From Hepsetus odoe (lineage: Eukaryota; Chordata; Actinopteri; Characiformes; Hepsetidae), in assembly GCA_017165825.1 (NCBI GenBank), contig CM029370.1, positions 15,318,733 to 15,382,732 of the forward strand: a DNA stretch of 64,000 nt, given 5' to 3'. The notes below the pieces were generated by a model. That model searched no databases. It was not told the origin of the DNA and saw nothing but the letters and a program-made list of their open reading frames with translations. This document shows, piece after piece, positions 18,801-33,000 of this stretch (the first letter of the stretch is position 1; each line of letters begins with the position of its first letter). The position numbers and the translations under genes were made by a program.

Positions 18801-21800
18801 AAGCAACACTTCAATCAACGCAGTACAGAATAAAAAGAGTAAACAAATACATAAATAAATAAATAAATAAAATTTGAAACTCGAAGGGGACATTTTAAAA
18901 CAAGCTCTATAAAAAGAAATATCAATGCTATTTTTTGCTTTAGTATGTGAGAAATGTGGAAATAGAACAGTTAAAGTAAGGCTAAAATCTTACCTCTACA
19001 ACCTGTGAGTCATTAAGCCACTTACTAAGGACAGTCTGAATGAGGGCAAAGACCTGTTGTAGCACAACCACCACCTATGAAACACCGGCACAAGTATTAC
19101 TAGTTGATTATTTTTTTAGAATACGCAAACTTACTTCACTTCAGCTCAAAGGTAACTGCTCAACACGATGAGCACAAGTCTTGGTGATTTCTGAAGGCAG
19201 CTTAGCTAGTTGGGTGTAAATAATTTCTTAAAGAGACAGAACTGGATTCTCAATAAATTCAATACTGTTAGGATTAGATCAGTGGATTCCTTACGTCCAC
19301 ACAGTAATTAACAACATCATCTCCCTACAAGCGAAAGCAGCCCAGTTGTAATCAAGAATAAAAATTTTACTCTTCTCCTTTTGAAACTGATTCAGATCCA
19401 AGGCCTCTTGCCTTCCCCAGGACTTGGCAATATGACAATAAAAAAAAGCCATATTAGGTATCTCAAAAATTTACAAAAAAACCCCCAAAAAAAACATTAA
19501 GGTCAAATTTAAATGAGGCCAACTTGGCACTTGAAACGAAATGTAATTGATATCAATTACATTAGCAATCAAGTAACCTGTTTATTGAATCTATTTAGAA
19601 TTTTTTTTTTATTTAACCATGAAGACTTGTATTAGAATTATCATAGTATTGCATCACAAGACTGACAAGCTATTAAGACATCTCTGATAAACGCATCAGA
19701 CGATCAGATTTGGATACATGTATCTCTGCTGCTGTAGTGGCCGCTGCCATCTTTTAACAGCATCACAGAGACTGAGCAGTAAAGCACTCACTGGATTTGG
19801 GCCAGTTTGCGGCGAGGTTGTTTTGACTGGCGGTGCGCTCTCCCCAGACTCATCTTCTTTCTTGGTGATGTCGAGTGTGGTGAAGAGGTTAGACAGCAGG
19901 CCCAAGATATGGATAATAGCCAGTTTGTTAGAGGGATTTGGCTGCCATGACAAAGGAAAAAAAAAAGAAAAAAAAAAAAAGAATGGTTTAATTTCTCTGG
20001 TGTTTTAATAATAACTAGAACTAATGAAATGAATCTGAAATTGAGATTTTTCATGTTCATTGTAAATGTTTACAAAGTTGATGATAAAAGCACGGAGTCA
20101 GGAGCCCAGGAGCTCAAAAAAAAAAAAGCAGATTATACTGTTTAAAGGAACTTTTAAACCAGCCCTTAATTACAGCCAACTGGGAAAGTGTAGAAGGGAG
20201 AGAAAGGAAGAGGGAGGGTGAATAAAAGAAAGGAGGTGACATCTCATAGCAGAGCTTTTGGGAGCAACAAGAGTAATTAATTAGAGAGAAAGAAAAAAGT
20301 AGTTGTTAAACAACCCTCATACTCTAATTATTGCTGTCAGTGCCATGACAACAGCCATATGATTATTGAAAAGGAAGACTGAGACATGAATGTGTCCCTC
20401 TGCACCTCCTGATATGATACAAAAACTGAACGTCAGTAACCATAGATTTCTAAGCATGGTGCAGATGGAAGCTTGCTACAACAGTGAAGGTCCAGACAGG
20501 TAGGAAATAGAAATTTCAGAGGCTTAATAAAGACTTCTTACATGCAGCATAATTACACTTTACAACCCCTATGTTTCATCTGCATATTATTGTAGAGAAT
20601 AATTATAATTTGGCTTTAAACACCACCATAGAGCCTCAAATACTCCCAGTAACATCAGAACATCAACAGGGAAAAAAAACAATAAAAAAAGCATATAAAC
20701 CATACTAAATCTTTCTAAAAACTAAATCTTTTAAATATGACTCTCACTGAGGGCAACTTTGAAGCTTATAAATAACAGCAAACTGAATACACACTCCGAA
20801 GAATCACAGCTCCAAGCATGCTATGATTTCACTGTCTATTGATGTTCCAGGGAAACTGGCACTTCTAAAAATATTTGCTTGGAGCTTTTTTCCCTTTTCA
20901 TCACTAGGGCAGGTCACTGTATGACAAAGCCATTAGGAGGCGTGCCTAGTTCTGGGAGTCTGATGGCCTTCTGGAAAAATGGCAGACATAGGAGGAAAAC
21001 TGCATGTGAGCGAGATATTATGTGGGTAGATAAAGGATGTGATAAAGAGATGAACCATTATGTTCTGATAATTCTGGTCCTTGGACTGCTTGGTTATAAT
21101 TTAGAAGAATGAAGATGCTTTAGGATATTGGTTAAAAAATATGGCTTTTTGTAGTGGGGTTGTCAAAGTTACTGTCACCAGTGGATCACTTAAAGTAGTT
21201 TTTAAAGTGCCTTTAAATAAGTCATGCAAACAAACTGCAATGATGGTGCACCGTAATTCAGAACGCTAGACAGTTTAACTTTGCAGTTTAACCTTGATTT
21301 TGTTGAGAAACTCAGCTGTCTGATTCTAACTGAGTGTTGCTGTGTGTTCAGGATTATGTAAAGTGTAGAAACACTACTGCTTTCAGACTGAATGTGTGCA
21401 TTAGCTTAGCCTGTGGCGCACTGCTTCCGATGTCCAGCCAAATGCCAATCTGGCCCCACTGAGAAATGTTCCATAATAATAGTCAGAACACACGCACAGG
21501 GTCTGTTCATATGGAGCAAAGCCAAAGCGAGAGTCAAATCAACAACAAAACCTTGCCCTTTTTCCAATATGGGGAAGATAGCAACAACAAACACCAATCA
21601 AATTCAAGCATGCTGTCTACTTTGAGAGATTTCAGGAACTAAAAACCAGAGCCGTACGAACAAACTGCTGAGCAGAGATTTTACTAGGACAAGTTGGTGA
21701 TATCTTCAGTGTTTGGGAATATGTTTTTAAATGGTACAGACCCTATAAATAATATTTTTATAAAACAACTTGAATTACAAAATGTAGGTTTTCTGGATCC

Positions 21801-23593
21801 CACGAAACAAGACTGTTTTTGAATTTTGCATTTTTGGCTTGATTACTTTACACAAAATCACTGTGACTGGTAAGCTTGCGTGTCAGTCAGAAGGCCACTT
21901 CATGGGGAAAGAGACAGTTCTGGGCAACATTTGGCAATAACTTTTCAACCTCTTTGGCTGTGAGCTAACAATATATTCTGAAACAGCCTAGAATATTTGA
22001 AATAATCCTTCAATCAACGTTTAGCTAATTGTTCATGACTGAAAAACACTAGACAAAAATGGACGAGAACTGGCAAGATATGAAATACTAAATCCATCTG
22101 GAGAAATTCACATCTCTGTCCTAAAAGGAAAAGGCATCAGGCTTATGAAAAGAGAGTTAAACATGAGAGTTAAAGCTTCAAGGATGATAAAATCCCAATC
22201 CCTTAAAGCTTGCTGAAGTTCAAATACAGCATGGCAATTACAAAAATCATATTAAGAATTCCATGTTTGGAGGCACGGTGAATCCGGTATCACCTGGCAA
22301 AACAATCCACTGAATGATCAGGTTCGTGTAGACACACAATAAATAAAAGGCCTGTGTCTCCGTGTGATTTAGTCTAACTGCAAATGTAATGTGTTTATGG
22401 CATTGCTTGATCAATTCTTACCGTCTCCTCAGCCAGTTTCTCAAGCTGTTGTATGTAGGGTGTGATGAGAGAGTGGAGGTTGCGCAAAATGTCCTCCACT
22501 GGTAGTGCCGACAACAGAAAACCTAAAGCCTGCATCAGCCACATACACTGACTCGTCTACAGGGAGGTACAGAGAAAGAAAGGAAGAGGGAGAAATACTT
22601 AATCTGACCTTTTTTTTTTATTTAAAATATAAAAGACAAAAGAACAAAAGTACTTGCACTAAAAAATAAAGATGACACTGACCTTATGTATCTGTTTAAT
22701 AAGCACTTCCTGAATCAGAGAAGAGAAATAAAAAAAATAATAAAAAAGTGGCAGAAAAAAAATTAGCTCAGGTTCACTGGTTCACTAGTTTATACCAAAT
22801 ATTATTATATTATATTATATTATTAACTTTCAGGTCAGGGAAATGTTAAGCAACATGGAATATTTGTATGTGTTTGTGAAAGGTGCTATTTAAATTAAAC
22901 TTATTGTCATCACCTGTGACACAGCAACAATGTTTGTGGCATAAGGGGGCAGGTCATATTTGCACTCTCTGCAAATTTTCTTCAAGGTTGACACACTGGA
23001 CACAGACAAATCTGGATTCCCCAACGCCTGCAGCACCAACGGCAACACGCTGCTCAGCATAACCGGGTGATCGGCTAACCATTCAGCCAGGGCTCCTACA
23101 GAGAGTGAGAGAGAGTGACCGTGAGTAAAGCAATGCAACACCAGAAACGGGCTTTTCAGAATCCAGAATTCTTCATCTTCATTTCTGTACATAGCACAAA
23201 AAACCCTCCTGTCTGCAATCACTTATGACTGAAATAGGGATGAAGCCTAAAATTTAACGTTTATACAAACCTATAGTGAACATGACCGTGTCAGCAAGCT
23301 GAACGTTGTTGATGTTGATTCGCGGAATGAGGCCAATCAGGCCAGGAATGACGTCAGAGTAGTTCACATCTATCGTTTCTGCTATGGACTGGAAGCCATA
23401 TAGCAAAGCCTCTGTGTGCTTTAAAAAACAAAAACAAAAACAAAAAAAAAGGGTTTTTTTTTCCTCACCAATGTCTTATAGCGAATAAATACCTTTTATT
23501 ACGCAATGAGATGATCAATCAGCATTTCATCACAGATGATCAGTATATCAGAAAGAAACATTATTCTTTTACAAAGTGGCAGCTTGAAGGTTG

Positions 23594-23647
<54 letters not shown>

Positions 23648-26600
23648 CTTCTGACCTGCCAAGATGTTGGCTGTTCTGCATTCGTAAGCAGTCTGCCCAG
23701 CTTGTCATACAAATTACTAAGCAGCTCTGCACCCAGCATCTCATAGACATACATCAGTGTGTCCGATATGTCCACCCTAAAACAAAAAGAGAAGCTTAAC
23801 GACAAAAGATTTTGCTTTGTTGCTTTTTTTATTTCTATATTTCAAGCACAATCACATTTAGCAGGCAGATATGTCTAGATGGCATTTCTGTCCATACGCC
23901 TTCTGCCGACTCAGCAAAACCCAGCTAAAATATGACGAGTGAAAGAACTGGCGTTTTATTTCCTTAACTGGAAAAGGAGGACCCACAGTGGAACATACAA
24001 ATGCACATCTTTTAAATGGTTTCCACCTGCGCCTTCTCTCCAACAGACATAAAAACAAACCTGTAAATCCTAAATTGCTCTTTTTCATCAGATGACCAGG
24101 AGGCATACTCTTCATCAGTGGGGAACTGGGCTTTGTGGAGCAGGACGTCGACCAGCTGAAAATAGACAGGCCTGTAGACCTGCAGATAAATAGCCTGCTT
24201 CTCTGCTTCAAAAGACATGATGTCGTCCTGTTACAAACAGAGACATCCCATACAAGGGTTAAGGCTGATACAAAAGGGCAGAGGATCAGAAAACAGATCA
24301 TAAGTCTTAGTCACATTGACAAAATACACTGTTTAAGTCAAAAGAATAAAATAAACTATGAAAAAAGGTCAGGTAAAAATGAATGATCATTCATTTTGGT
24401 AGCCAAACCCAAAAATATAAATCATATCAAACTGACCCAAAAAATAGAAGAGGACTTAAACTTTTAACTGTATGCTTCCTTATGTATTATATTATTTATG
24501 TATTATGGAACTTCTCTAAAACGGTTAGTTATATGTAGATGTGCCTGCCAGGTATAAGTATTAGAACACATGCAAAAAAACTTGCAGGGGAAAACAAGAG
24601 ATGGCAGGACAAAAAGGGGCTATATGAGCTGTGCTTCAATTCTCGGTGGCACTGTCCATTATCTCGTCAGTAAAGGTCAACCTATTTATATACATCACAC
24701 TCACAGTGGAGGCCTGGTAAGAATTTCCCTGCACTAAAGCAAGTCCTTTAATCTGATGGAAATGATAAAGTTATGTGCAAGTGTATATGACTCATTTACT
24801 ATAAAACATCCATAATGCAAATGGGGAAAGTGTTAAAAATGTTTCATTTACTCATTCAATGAATTTAGAATCAAAATCATCTTGAATCATCTAGTAGCCA
24901 GTTCTCATAGGGGAAATATTATTGTAATCCCCGTTTCTCTGAAGCTCCGAGGTGTTACTGCTTACCTGCAGAGTGTACCAGAAAGTGAGTGTGAGAGAGC
25001 TTGTGGTCTCGTTGACAGGGTAGTGACCAGGGATGCCAGTGCAGAACATGATCATATTGACCAGCGCCAGGAAACTCTGCCAATGCTCCACTTGCTCAAG
25101 CAGTGCCCTGTGGGGTTTACAGTGGGGTAGAGATTAAGAACAAGCACTGCTAAATATATCCTCTACATAGAATACAAGTCAAATATCTGTATGTGACGAA
25201 TTCATTTTTCATAACATTAGAAATTCTCATTTGATACGTCACATATCATAAAAAAGATGTTCTCCAAAACTACTGGAGCAGTGTCATAATCAACAGACAA
25301 AGTATTTATGAGACATTTTTGAGAGAAAGTCTTTAACCATCACAGAAAAACAAGAGTTTTTTGTTAAATAATATGGTATGATGAATCATTTTGATTATGA
25401 ACAGGGACCAAAAAAAAAAAAGGATTCTGGATTTCAGAACAATTTTAAATGCTAAACATTTCTTTCTGAATTAAACGAGTGCATAGGACCTGTATAAAAT
25501 TCAATGCTCAAAAGAGCTGCTGGAATTTACATTGTTTATTAGAGTATTGACACATTGTCACCAAAACGATGCCTGAGTGGGTGGGGCGTATTCACTTTTT
25601 TTTTTTTTTAATAATTGTGGAATTGTATTTTTCAGGCTGTCTTATACTTTAAAAAGCAGTGCATGTTTGAAATGATTTTGTAAGACTTTATAAACACTAT
25701 ACAGCTTCTGTCTTTCTGATGCATCACAATAGAAAATCTTGTGGCACTGAGAGAAGCTAGTAGTAAAAGCCCAAATAATCATGTATTGAACTGCAATGCA
25801 ATCCATACAGCAATGCCATCAAAAAGTTACCTTTAAAAAAAGCGTTATGCCCCCAAAACAAGTTACCCGTGTATGTGGAACTTAATCTGGCTAAAGCATG
25901 TCAGTTTTGCTCATTACATATTTCAAGTTTTTTCATAACACTGATGTTATATTAATGGACTTCAGGACATTGTCCGTAATTAGATGTACCAAAGGAAAAG
26001 CAAACAATAGGAGATTTTTCAGCGGTTGCAGATATGTATCAACTTTCTAGATGTAGTTAGGCTCACAGAACTATGCACTGTGAATATGTCCTGAGTGTGC
26101 ATGCATATGTGAGGTTGTAGACGTTGGAGAAGAACTGAATCTGGAGAAGCTATTCTAATACCATCAGTGCTGCAAACTGCAAACTCAGCTAGGGCACTTG
26201 CCTACTGAGACCAGCTGCCCTAGTGAAGAGTGCCACATAATTACTCAACAGCACACACGTTTACACTCACACAGCACTGGTGCTCATCACACCAGACTCA
26301 CAGAGGGATTTCATATTCAACTAAAATAGCCATTTTTTAAGAAAGTGTGATTTGGGATTGCAATACAAGGTTGGTTCTCTTGAATTTAGGTTCTCTACTT
26401 TCATTCATCTATAAGCAACACACACACACACACACACTGAATCAGTGATTCTACATTAAAATGACTTTTAAAATGCCTAAAGTCAACCGTATCACGCACT
26501 TTTACTTGTATTTTACGTGTACCTGGAATGATTCTCTCCCAGAGAGACAGCGATTCGGCAGATCCCGTGTGATGTTTCCATGTCTCCATTCTGTACTGCT

Positions 26601-26997
26601 TCTCTTAGCTGCTCTTGTAGCTGCAGCACTTGGGGAACCAGCTTCAGCAATGTATTCACATATCTGAAAGACATACCAAAAACTCGGTTAGCTTTCACTT
26701 TCTTTGGGTAATGTGTGTTTTTCGAAAGAATATAAAAGAGCTTGAAGCAATGTGGCTATAATGGGTATATACTTGGGGACTCATTAATGACGAAATGGCA
26801 CATACAAACACTCCCATTCACTCCCTGCCACTTTACTGCTCTTTCGGAGTTCCACAGGGCCATATACTAGGTCCAGCTTTTGTAACCTGATGCGTCCCAC
26901 ACACTTCTTGTAAATTCTTTATGATTTATGCAAATCTATCTGGTATCCTCTACCAAAAGAAATGCATAGACAACCTGTCTGATCCTATTTTCATTTA

Positions 26998-27028
<31 letters not shown>

Positions 27029-30000
27029 TTGCTCTTCCATCGGCTACTGGCGCCCGTTTCGCCGTCACCTTTTGGCTCAACACATTAAACAGTCTCTCCA
27101 ATGTCATGAACTGTGTCTTTAAATACACACAAGTAGGTTCTCCTAAAGGACCATCTTTCGTTCCAGATCATTACTGCAGAGGAGAAAACATTAACAAGGT
27201 GCAGGCTAAAAGAAAGGCGCTATCTAGCTCATTATCTTTTGTTTTGCAGCATCTGCTGCGTTTGCCTTTGTTAGGGCGAGCATTCTGACAGTGCAACAAA
27301 CCCCATATTTCCAGTTTTCTCCCCTGTTTAGAAAATCAGAGTGTTTGTTGCTGTAGAATAATTACTATAGAGACCCAGTTACACAAAGATGGCGTTTTCT
27401 TAGGGCTGTGTTTGAACAAGCCTGATGCAAACTCAATGAGGTCCCCTGAGAGGGTGCAGTATTAAAGGACTTTTTAATGAATGGAAGAAGCAATACAAAA
27501 GATGCTGTTCCTTTAATAATTACTTAAACACATGAAAGCATTTCCACCTTAGTGCTTCCCTACTTTATATTAAATGTCAAAATTTAAATTAGCAGTTTGG
27601 TTTTCCTCATAATTCAGGCTTTCAATTTTTTTTCCTGTTTGTTTCAAACAACCACGCATTTATACACCAAATGAGTAAATAAATAATGAAAAAACACTCC
27701 ATGTGTGGGAACACTGTGCCACGGCGAGGTGATCTGTCATTATGCCCCATCATATCCTACGATGCAATGGTACTAAATTAAAGATGAAGCCAATAGGTGC
27801 ATAATAGAGGAGGGTTCATGCTTTCATGGATTTCACCTCCTTTGTCTGAAACCTTTTAAACTGTGGATAGAGGGATAGAGACCACAGTTGTAATAGGCAG
27901 TGAGAGAGCAGGGCTGTTAAATTATAGAGGAGGCAAGGTCATGGCTTGTTTCTGAAAAGCTCTGAATCCATTTGCTTTGTCTAGCCTCCGCTCATCTCTT
28001 GCTCCTCTTTGGAATAAAGTAATTGGGCTGGTGGTCGTCCCTCAGCTTTTTAAATACATCCGACGAGCACTCAAAGACTTGCAATGTACACTAAACAATG
28101 TTAGAGCTACCTGCTTGCCTTGCCAATCCTTTTGATTTATTTTAAAGACAAGCTAAAGCACATCATTCAAAATAATTACTTAATAAAATGTAAATTTGCT
28201 TATTTAAAAAAAAAACACAAACAAACAAAAAAAAGTTACTTCTCATGACCTCTAGCATGAAAAATGAAATCATGTTCATTTTTTTTTTTACCTTTTAGTC
28301 AATCACCCAAATAAAATACTAAAGGGCATGGTTACATGTCCTCAGAAGACCAGAATGAACTGACATGTACCTGAGAGAACCTGGATTCAAGGCATCTAAA
28401 AAGGCTAAATGCAACCACTAACAGAAAAGGAAAATAAGCTTTCATCTCCTGCAGTTCAACTCAGCACAAACTGTGTAACCTTGCTATCGTCCTCAAACAC
28501 GGAGTACGCCATGACCTCGAATGCATCGTGTTAAAAATGAAAGGAAACAGCTGAAAGCTTTAAGGAGTTGTAGTGCGTAATCTTTGAGTGATGCACGCTG
28601 CATTCTCAGTGCGTAACGTGGCACTGATTAAAGTCCAGTTATTTTCTAACTTAAGATGTGGTGTCATTTTATTTAATTGAATTGAATTACTTTGTTCCTC
28701 CAATTCTAGCCAGCATTTTTAAAATTGTTGTCTTAATGGAGGTATAATAAACAACAGTGCAGTTAATTTCCTATTTCATTATAAACCAGGGGTGCACAAG
28801 TCCAGTTCTTAGTGCCGGACAACGGCCTTCAAGGACAGGAGCTGTACATAACTGACAGGCATTACTCTTCAGATGAATGCATTTAAATTATAGGTACGCT
28901 GCAACATGTCCACACTTACTAAAGAAACTGGCCGCCTAAAAGGCATTTATTATTTTTAAAAGAAAAAGTAATCAACATGTCTGCCTGATATTTAGAAGAG
29001 GTAAAATACAGTACTGTGCAAAGGTTTTAGGCAGGTGTGGAAAAATGTTGTAAACAGAATGCTTTCAGAAATGGAAGTGTTAATCATTTATTTTCATCAA
29101 TCAACAAAATATTTGGTGTGACCACCCTTTGCCTTCAAAACAGCATCAATTCTTCTAGGTACACTTGCACACAGTTTTTGAAGGATCTCGGCCGGTAGGT
29201 TGTTCCAAACATCTTGGAGAACTAACCACAGATCTTCTGTGGATGTAGGGAGTGCAGCGGAGTAACACGTGCTAGTTATTTAATCTAGTCGCTCATAGCA
29301 AAGCACGATGAGGTGTCAAACTTCCCATCCATAAAGTTTGGTTCCTTCTCTAATCAGCAACAGATGTTATCATAGATATTTTGTCATATTCTTTCAGCCC
29401 CAAGAACACAACGTTCATTCAGAAGAGAACTGATCTGATCATGAAAATAACCCTTCAAAGCTAGCAAAAAAAAAAAAAAAAAAAAAAAGCATAATTTGTT
29501 TTTTTTGCCATCTGTCTGATTTTTACAGACTAAGAGACATGAGCTGACCAATCACTTTCATCTCTGCCGTTGCCATGGTATCAACCAAACTGACACATTG
29601 GCTGTGTCCCAGCAACTAGTTATCCCCTTTCTGTTGTCAAAAATTTACTGTGCTATACAACGTTGATTTCTTAATGTCTTTTCTGCTTTTGTATGTGTGT
29701 GTTTACTTCTTGTTCTTCTGTCCACCTTTTCTCTGGGCCATACTGTCTCTTTCTCTGCCTTCTACTCTATGTGAGACACGTGGGTTAAAAAGAGTAGAGC
29801 TAAGATTAGGTTTCTGACGGTGACGTCATACGCTCTCACATGAAACCTGACATCCTGCCATTCGCCCAGAAACACTCTCTACACCAGCTCGTTCCCTCTC
29901 TGAATCCCCCAAAACCAAGCAATTATCCCCAGACGCCAGGAGACGGATGAAATGAGTTGCCTGGCAACAAGATGCACTTGGTCCAATAGCATCTCCCCAA

Positions 30001-33000
30001 GTCACTTGATTATAATGTGTTTAAACAGTGAGGGAGCTGTAAGGGAACGAAAGGGGTTTAATATAGAGGAAAAGGAGTGATAGAGCGAGAGGATGATGAC
30101 AGATAATGAATGAAAGTAAGGTAAAGGAGAGAAGAGACAGTTGGTAGGGGGTAAAAGGGGTGTCACGGTGAACTGAGAATTGACAACCTGGCCTTTAAAT
30201 GGCCTTTAAAATCCATTTAACAACCTTTAAGGAGCAGAGGAAAATTATTTGGTGCATTTGGGAACTGAAAAATTGATAACAAGCCCATACTGAGTCTGGG
30301 TTCAGTCCTACAGCACTGCAAGCTCCATCTGTCACTGCACAGCACACTGTGTATGCGTGTGTGCGCGTGTGCGTACAATCCAGCGTCTCAATGGAATTAG
30401 AAGCAGTCATTCTCATCTCTCTAGTAATAAAGTGAACTGCAGGTTTGTCACACAAGGACATGCTGGCTTCCTTCCATTCCTCCAATATGTTTACGTATTT
30501 ATAGTTATGGACCGATCTGAACATAGCATCCAAAGCTAGGATTTACATTTAACAGCTAAAATTTGTTATCATATATGAATAGGGATGCACCTCATATTTC
30601 CAAATATTCTATCAAATATGATCAAGGACAAAGGCATGTTTTATTGGAATGAATGACTAAGACTGAAAGATAATTTTATATTTAGGTATTTTAAATAAAC
30701 TTTATTTAGTCAAATACATTTAAAAATGGCCTGATCTTGTTTAGTTAATAACAATAGTGTTACAAATTACAGGATCAAAATTGGCAAATTACTTGTTTAC
30801 CAGTTTTAATGATCAGGATATCCCTAATTGCACCTACAATTTTCACATTATATTAACTGGGTATTTCCATTCTTAGGGTTATTATAAACACTGCAATAGT
30901 GCATCTCTAGAAAAACCATTGCATAACAATGAACTACATTTTCTTGTATGACATCCCCATTATAACCTATTATTCCAGTGTGAATGAAGTTAATGTTGAC
31001 TAATATTTATAACTAGTAGTTCAACTATCAGAATTTGTACTGAGAGAGAGTAAAGATTTTTTCTGTGCATCCAACTCCTCATTATCTTCCATTTCACCTG
31101 CCTTTAGAACAGAGATAGACATGCATTTACTCCTCTCTGCACTGGAGCAGGGTGGAGATCATCCACTTTGCCCTGTCATCATCATCATCTTGTCTGCTTT
31201 AAATATCACATTCATTCATCCAAATAGCGCCACAGACATGTTTCAGCATGTCTGCTTTACCTAAATATAACAAGATTCCCAAGCAGGTTGGATCCGGTAC
31301 CTCCAAGAATGGAAACAGCATCCATTTTAAAAGATCCAGCACCATGTTAATCTTTAGGGATAATGTTATCTCAGAGGACCTTACTTGGTTCCTCAACTCC
31401 ACCTCCAAAGCAAAGAGTGCAAGGCAAACCCTGCACTTTCTGGGAGGCATAAGAGAGAAAGCTACCTACCTCTATTCTAAGCCTTTTTTATAGGGGTACT
31501 ATCGACAGTCTGCTCTCCAAGTGCATTACTGTCTGATATGGGGACATGTCATGCTTCATTTTGTGTTCGCTGAGGCAGATAGTGTGAGCAGCTGAGAAGA
31601 TCTGAGTGCTTCTCCGAGTGAAAATATTTACCACCAGTGCAACAACAGGGCCAGCAACATTGTGAAACTTCATTCCCACCCATTACGTCGACTCTTCTCT
31701 GTACCTTCCAGAAAAAGTTCAGAAGCACTCACTCTGGCTCTGCCAGTCTATTCATCAGAAGTGTTTCACCCATGCTGTAAATGAATCATTCCAGTCACTC
31801 CACGGTACTACCTTACATCATATATTTATCTTCTTCTTATGGTAACTTTTACAATTAAATTTAAAACATTCAAAGTAAACAGAGAAAGATATTCTCTTTT
31901 GATTAAATGACCTTTTATGGAACATTATGTACCAAAACATGCTGCTAACCTGGCACCTACATTCATGCAGATAACACCGATACCTACATTTTTATATACA
32001 GCATTAAATTACCTCAATATATAAAATACTGTTTAGTGTGCATTTCATGTAATGTCTTGACACATCTACCAGTCACTGCACTTTTTCTTGCTACATTTTT
32101 TATGCTATACTTTTTCATGTTGTTATATGGTACAGAGTGGAACAAAATTCTTTTTTTTATTTTTTTTAAAAAGACACACATATGGACATATAGCCAATCT
32201 TACTTTAACAGCTGAAATATCACAGGATGCCTCCAAGGACACACACAGTAGCTTTGCACAGTAATGACATGGATGACTCAAGACACACTCTAGTACCTAG
32301 TCACTGGTCTAGAAGCATACCATTGTACAGACAAAATATTATTATGCTACATATTGCAAATAAACATTACAAAAAAAAACGACTACATGTATATGTATTG
32401 ACATGCTGGGTGACAAATCTGTAGGGAATCATCCATTTCATTACTAGGCTTATGATGTTAGCAACCAGATTCATCTTAGCTGATGATTTAACACTTTTGC
32501 CATGTAGGGGGATGCTGCAAATCACCCCCAAAACTCAATTTTTTCATCACTGCCCTTTTCCATCCTCTTCTGTTGTATTCGAGAACAATCCCAATGCTTA
32601 TAATGTAGCAAATCTGAAGAGTGTTATTTTATCTGACACGCAATAACCTGTTGAATAAATTTCAATAATCATATAAGGGAGAATAAAAACAGAAAAATTG
32701 CATGTGATCCCACTGAAAAACCTGTCCAGATTGCAGCTCTCAAATGTTTTAAATGATGTCTAGTGCAAGTTCTGCACAATCAGGTCACAGCTCTGACGAT
32801 TTCCTGCTATAAATTGCCAAAGCAGCAGTCATAATGAGAAATAAATCACCTTGAGAATCAATCAATATAGTGTAGCAGTGCTAGTTGGTCACATCCACAT
32901 ACAAAGAAAACACTGTTCTGGTAAGCTGCGTCACATGATCCATATTTTTTGTATCAGCATAAAAATGCAGCTGCGCAGTACTATTTCAATAATATCATCA

